DNA of 35,344 nucleotides from Baffinella frigidus. Taxonomy: Eukaryota > Cryptophyceae > Cryptomonadales > Baffinellaceae. Both the position numbers and the translations under genes were made by a program. Under the pieces are notes generated by a model, which saw only the letters and a list, made by a program, of their open reading frames with translations, did no database searches and had not been told where the DNA came from. Shown here in pieces: positions 32,627 to 35,344 of this stretch. The stretch is from NCBI GenBank assembly GCA_026770585.1, contig MU646306.1:644633-679976 (forward strand), in the 5' to 3' direction. Position 1 is the first letter of the stretch. Every line of letters starts with the position of its first letter.

Positions 32627-32989
32627 GTCCTCGGGACAGCAACTAGCTCAAGAGAAGGACCTCTCTATATGGAGGAGTCAAGGTCGTTTATGGCGTCAAG
32701 CAAGGTGGAGGGGAGAGGAAGTTTTCGATTCCCCCCGTCGTTTTTTGAACGATTTGATTCGATTTGAATTCAGGTTTTGACCACTGGATTCAAGCAGAAT
32801 CAAATCTGACCTCGATCGATCCTTTGAGACTTCGGAGCGAGCTGGGAAACTGCGCTGGCCGGATCGCTGACGGGGGTGGTGGTTGTTTGGGGGTCTCTCC
32901 TGATCCCTGATCCCGGGAGTCCGCGGCGTCCGGGGAGGAAATCCCCCCCAACTATAATCTCAGATCTTGACCGGATTTGCTGAGACATC
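32627..32989. promoter_or_regulatory. Probable bidirectional promoter region
   Basis: The calpain gene (minus) and the UIM-like gene (plus) start head-to-head 363 bp apart. The spacer holds both 5' leaders and so probably both promoters. A TATA-like CTATATGG lies at about 32664-32671 and an ACTATAATC at about 32951-32959. Neither can be assigned as a real TATA box from sequence alone. No repeats or MITEs were seen here, unlike the introns. Confidence 0.55.
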
Positions 32990-33631
32990 ATGAGCTTCTT
33001 CTCCAAGCTGATGGGCGGGAAGAAGACAGACAGCAAGGCGGCGCCCTACTCGCCGCCGCCGCCGCCAGCGCCGCAGGGCTCCGCCGCCAGCGCCGCAGGC
33101 AACGTATCAGCCGTCAGCGCCGTATCTTCCGAGGCGGAGGATCTTTGGCTGAGCGATCTCGCCGGGCCGGTGCCCGTGTCGGCACAGCCGCGCATCGCGG
33201 CTGCGGTGGCAGCGACGAACTCGCCCGGAGGATCAGCTCTCTTCTCGGGGATGGCGATGCAGAGCGGCGGCGGCGGCAGCGCTGCTCCAGCGCCCTCGGG
33301 GTTCTCGTTCTTGAACGACACCAGCCAGGCGGCGGTGGGAGGAGATGACACGTCAAACGACGAGGCATTCGCGCGCGCCCTCGCTGCGTCCTTCGCCACT
33401 GACGAACCCTCGCCGTCCCGCAGCGCCGCGCCCGCTCCCCTTGCGGAGCGCCCGCGCCAGACGCAAATTGAGCCGCGTTCCTCCACTCCCGTTTCCCAAG
33501 TGCCGCGCCCCGCCCCACCTGCGGTCCACTCGCCGGCGGTGCACTCACCGGCGCCGCCAGTGCTGTCCTTCCCCGTCGCATCGCCGCAGATCTCCACGCC
33601 AGCAGCGCTCGTCGCCACCCCTACGCTTCTG
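32990..33631 (+). CDS. Ser/Ala/Pro-rich protein with UIM-like motif, exon 1
   Basis: Starts MSFFSKLMGGKKTDSKAAPY and continues for 214 codons to a donor CTTCTG|GTGACT. The open frame runs to 33817, but the sequence after the donor is a degenerate tandem copy. The protein is mostly low complexity (poly-Pro, Ser/Ala/Pro), with SGFSFLND near residue 104 and DEAFARALAASFATDE near residue 124. The second fits the ubiquitin-interacting-motif pattern (acidic, hydrophobic, x-x-A-L-x-x-S, acidic). The basic Met-Ser-Phe-Phe N-terminus with GGKK is unplaced. No family is recognised. A role in ubiquitin or endosomal adaptor work would be a guess. Confidence 0.68.
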
Positions 33632-34465
33632 GTGACTCCTCAACCCTTCTGCTGCCTCCCTTCTTCTGCCACGACGTCACCTAACTGCGGCGGCAGTAAT
33701 CCGCCACTCGGGCCCTGCGTGTGCAACCCGACCTTGTGTATGTATGTGTGCGTGTGGACACTTCTGGTGATTCCTCTCCCCGCGTGTGCTTCCTCTGCCC
33801 CGGCGTCACCTCCCTGACGCTGCATGAATTTTTTGCCATGAATCTCATCCGGACAAGTATTCATGATAAATACGATTTCGGGGATCTCCCATCCGATTCT
33901 GGTGTATCGTAAGGCTCTAAAACAAGTCTAGATACACGACTATCTTATTCGTACCCTTAAGATACACCAAAATCGTATTCATTATGAATACTCGGCGGGA
34001 TTAAATCTGCCACTCGAGGCCTGTGTGTCCACACCGACCTTGTGTGCGTCTGTGTGTGTGCGTCCGTGGTTTAATCCAGGGACATGTTTAATTTAAATGA
34101 AAACGGATCCCTATTTGTTCATAGGAGGTGGACGGAGATTAATTAGGGCCCTAATCAAATTCAATAAGGGCCAGAATCCGGTTTGACAGGCCATTTTATT
34201 TTCAAGTAAACATGTTTCCTGATGAGGTTGTGTGTGCGCCTCTGTGTGTGACCGGAGCCCGCCTGTACGTTTGTGTTTCCCGAGTCAGTGACCCGTTCCC
34301 TGACCGGACGTGAGTATGATCTGAGTCAGCAACACCTTCGCCATTCGAGTTTCACATCGGTTTTTACACAGCAAAAAGCTACCCGAATTTCGAGTGTTAA
34401 GACCGTCTGGGAACTGAAGTTCATTGACAAATGAGTTTTCTAATCGCGAAAAAAAATATGGACAG
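33632..34465 (+). repeat. Intron 1 of UIM-like gene: tandem donor copy split by MITE-C
   Basis: The donor region CTTCTGGTGACTCC recurs at 33756. The block 33622-33750 is repeated at 33756-34065, with MITE-C (33845-34003) inserted in the second copy. GTGTGTGCG tracts follow. 34070-34460 has no recognised feature beyond TTTCCTGA/TCAGGAAA-like short inverted pieces. Confidence 0.72.
33845..34003. mobile_element. MITE-C copy 2 with AATC target duplication
   Basis: 159 bp, about 85-90% like copy 1 by eye, same inverted repeats and the same AATC flanks. It interrupts the second copy of the tandem block in intron 1 of the plus-strand gene. Confidence 0.88.
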
Positions 34466-34529
34466 GCGTCTGGGGGCGCGGCTGCAGCGTCTGCAGGAAT
34501 CCGGAAAAAGAAGAGCGCTCGCCGTCCGG
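34466..34529 (+). CDS. Likely exon 2 of the UIM-like gene
   Basis: Encodes ASGGAAAASAGIRKKKSARR, P in phase with exon 1: small-residue linker then a basic patch. Acceptor GGACAG|GCGTC, donor CCGG|GTAACC. A donor-side copy at 34841-34877 is followed by a MITE at 34884, the same arrangement seen around the calpain exons. That supports this being a real exon edge. The gene continues right of the window. Confidence 0.5.
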
Positions 34530-34689
34530 GTAACCTCCTCTCTCCCACACCCCGCCCTCCCGCGCAGCGCACAGCGGGCTACAAAGAGATTTTCGGGTGG
34601 GAAATGCCCGAGTTTCCGTTGATTTTTTGGTTGCCTGCCGTAGGGTCCTAGGTCTTATCGAGGAGGGGTTGTGCAAGATCCCTTCGAAG

Positions 34690-34832
34690 CCACGCCACAC
34701 AGCAGGCTTCGAAGGGACTTTCGGGCTCTGAGAGCCCGAGTTTCCGTTACCTTATCCGTAGGAACCCCCTACCGTAGGGTCTCTATGTATTATCGCGCAA
34801 GGGTTGTTCAAGATCGCTTCAAAGCCAGACAG
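34690..34832. mobile_element. MITE-B copy in a cluster
   Basis: CACACAGCAGGCTTCGAAGGGACTTTCGGGCTCTGAGAGCCCGAG..TTTCCGTTACCTTATCCGTAGGAACCCC..CTTCAAAGCCAGACAGCG. A relative at 34566-34690 joins it end to end. Confidence 0.75.
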
Positions 34833-34883
34833 CGCCAGGAGGCATCCGGAAAAAGAAGAGCGACCACCGCCCCGGTAATACAT

Positions 34884-35006
34884 CCTAGCTCTGCCTGAGT
34901 TTTATTCTGGCTCGTCCTCGAAAGTATTTAAGAGCAGAAATTCAGTACAAAAGGGCGAATGGGAAGCCTTTATGACAAGCCAGAAAAAAACTCGGGCAGA
35001 GCTAGG
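34884..35006. mobile_element. Inverted-repeat element with CCTAGCTCTG ends
   Basis: CCTAGCTCTGCCTGAGTTTT..AACTCGGGCAGAGCTAGG, arms about 30 bp. It follows an exon 2 donor copy of the plus-strand gene and precedes a repeat of the sequence after that donor. Confidence 0.82.
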
Positions 35007-35066
35007 TAACCTCTTCTCTCCCACACCCCACCCTCCTTCTCGTATCCCCTGCTCCAGTCTGCTCGC

Positions 35067-35231
35067 ACCACACAGCGGGTTCCGATGGGATTTTCGGCCC
35101 ATTTCGGGCCGACTTTCCGTTACCTTACCTGTAGGACCCCCCCCCCATGTTCCTACGGATTGCCTACTGTAGGGTCCTATGTCTCATGGCTTAGGTATTT
35201 TTCGAAATCCCTTCGAAGTCCGCTGTATGGG
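35067..35231. mobile_element. MITE-B copy
   Basis: ACACAGCGGGTTCCGATGGGATTTTCGG..GACTTTCCGTTACCTTACCTGTAGGA..CTACTGTAGGGTCCTATG..CCCTTCGAAGTCCGCTGTATGG. Both ends present. Confidence 0.8.
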
Positions 35232-35313
35232 GTCACACCTTCGTAAACGCGCAAAGTTTTCGAGCTTTCATCATTGACCAAACCCGCCCCCAATCAACCC
35301 TCCCCATCGCGCC

Positions 35314-35344
<31 letters not shown>

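Larger units (their letters stand above)
34530..35344 (+). repeat. Intron 2 of UIM-like gene: MITE-B cluster, exon-2 copy, poly-C end
   Basis: MITE-B-like elements at 34566-34690, 34690-34832 and 35067-35231, exon 2 donor copy at 34841-34877 and an inverted-repeat element at 34884-35006. A second GTAACCTCTTCTCTCCCACACCCC at 35006 repeats 34530. The window ends in poly-C (35317-35344), a homopolymer at the sequence edge. Confidence 0.75.

Noticed and set aside
32045-32767. Plus-strand 240-residue open frame
   Set aside because: It is antisense to calpain exons 1 and 2, which have clear family motifs; no recognisable product.
1-35344. Autonomous transposon, tRNA or rRNA genes
   Set aside because: No transposase, reverse transcriptase or integrase frame and no tRNA or rRNA-like sequence was seen; the elements are all short and non-coding.
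35317-35344. Poly-C tract as a biological feature
   Set aside because: It is at the very edge of the sequence and is more likely an assembly or sequencing end effect.

Overview
This window is a piece of a nuclear genome from an intron-rich eukaryote, probably a microbial alga or related protist. It has spliceosomal introns, very low coding density (about 3.3 kb of exon in 32.6 kb), no operons, and many interstitial telomere-like repeats of the TTTAGGG type. That repeat type occurs in plants and green algae, dinoflagellates and apicomplexan relatives, among others. The sequence alone does not fix the lineage.

Almost the whole window is one minus-strand gene. It starts at the ATG at 32624-32626 and runs leftward past position 1. 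I could trace 35 exons that join in phase without a stop and give 1098 codons. They encode a calpain-family protein with two complete calpain modules in tandem, each a CysPc protease core followed by a C2-like domain III. Module 1 (about residues 30-492, exons 1-15) has an intact Cys98/His262/Asn282 triad. An acidic linker follows (exons 16-18). Module 2 (about residues 559-1067, exons 19-34) keeps His818 and Asn851 but has Ser655 in place of the catalytic Cys, so it is probably a pseudoprotease or regulatory module. Exon 35 begins another acidic tail and the gene continues outside the window.

A second gene starts divergently at 32990 on the plus strand, only 363 bp from the calpain ATG. Its first exon encodes a Ser/Ala/Pro-rich low-complexity protein with a UIM-like helix. 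A likely short second exon lies near 34.5 kb.

The most unusual content is in the introns. Nearly every exon is flanked by ladders of partial copies of its own edges. On the acceptor side these carry the 3' splice site plus the first part of the exon; on the donor side they carry the last part of the exon plus the 5' splice site. In the clearest ladders the copies get shorter and more degenerate with distance from the real exon. Short non-autonomous inverted-repeat elements (several MITE-like families, 110-200 bp) often sit exactly between two successive edge copies, and one seems to supply the donor of exon 22. The rest of the intron sequence is telomere-like arrays (TTTAGGG, TGTAGGG, TTGAGGG; nearly always G-rich on the plus strand), microsatellites and foldback hairpins. 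The pattern suggests that these introns grew by repeated duplication across splice junctions coupled to MITE insertion.
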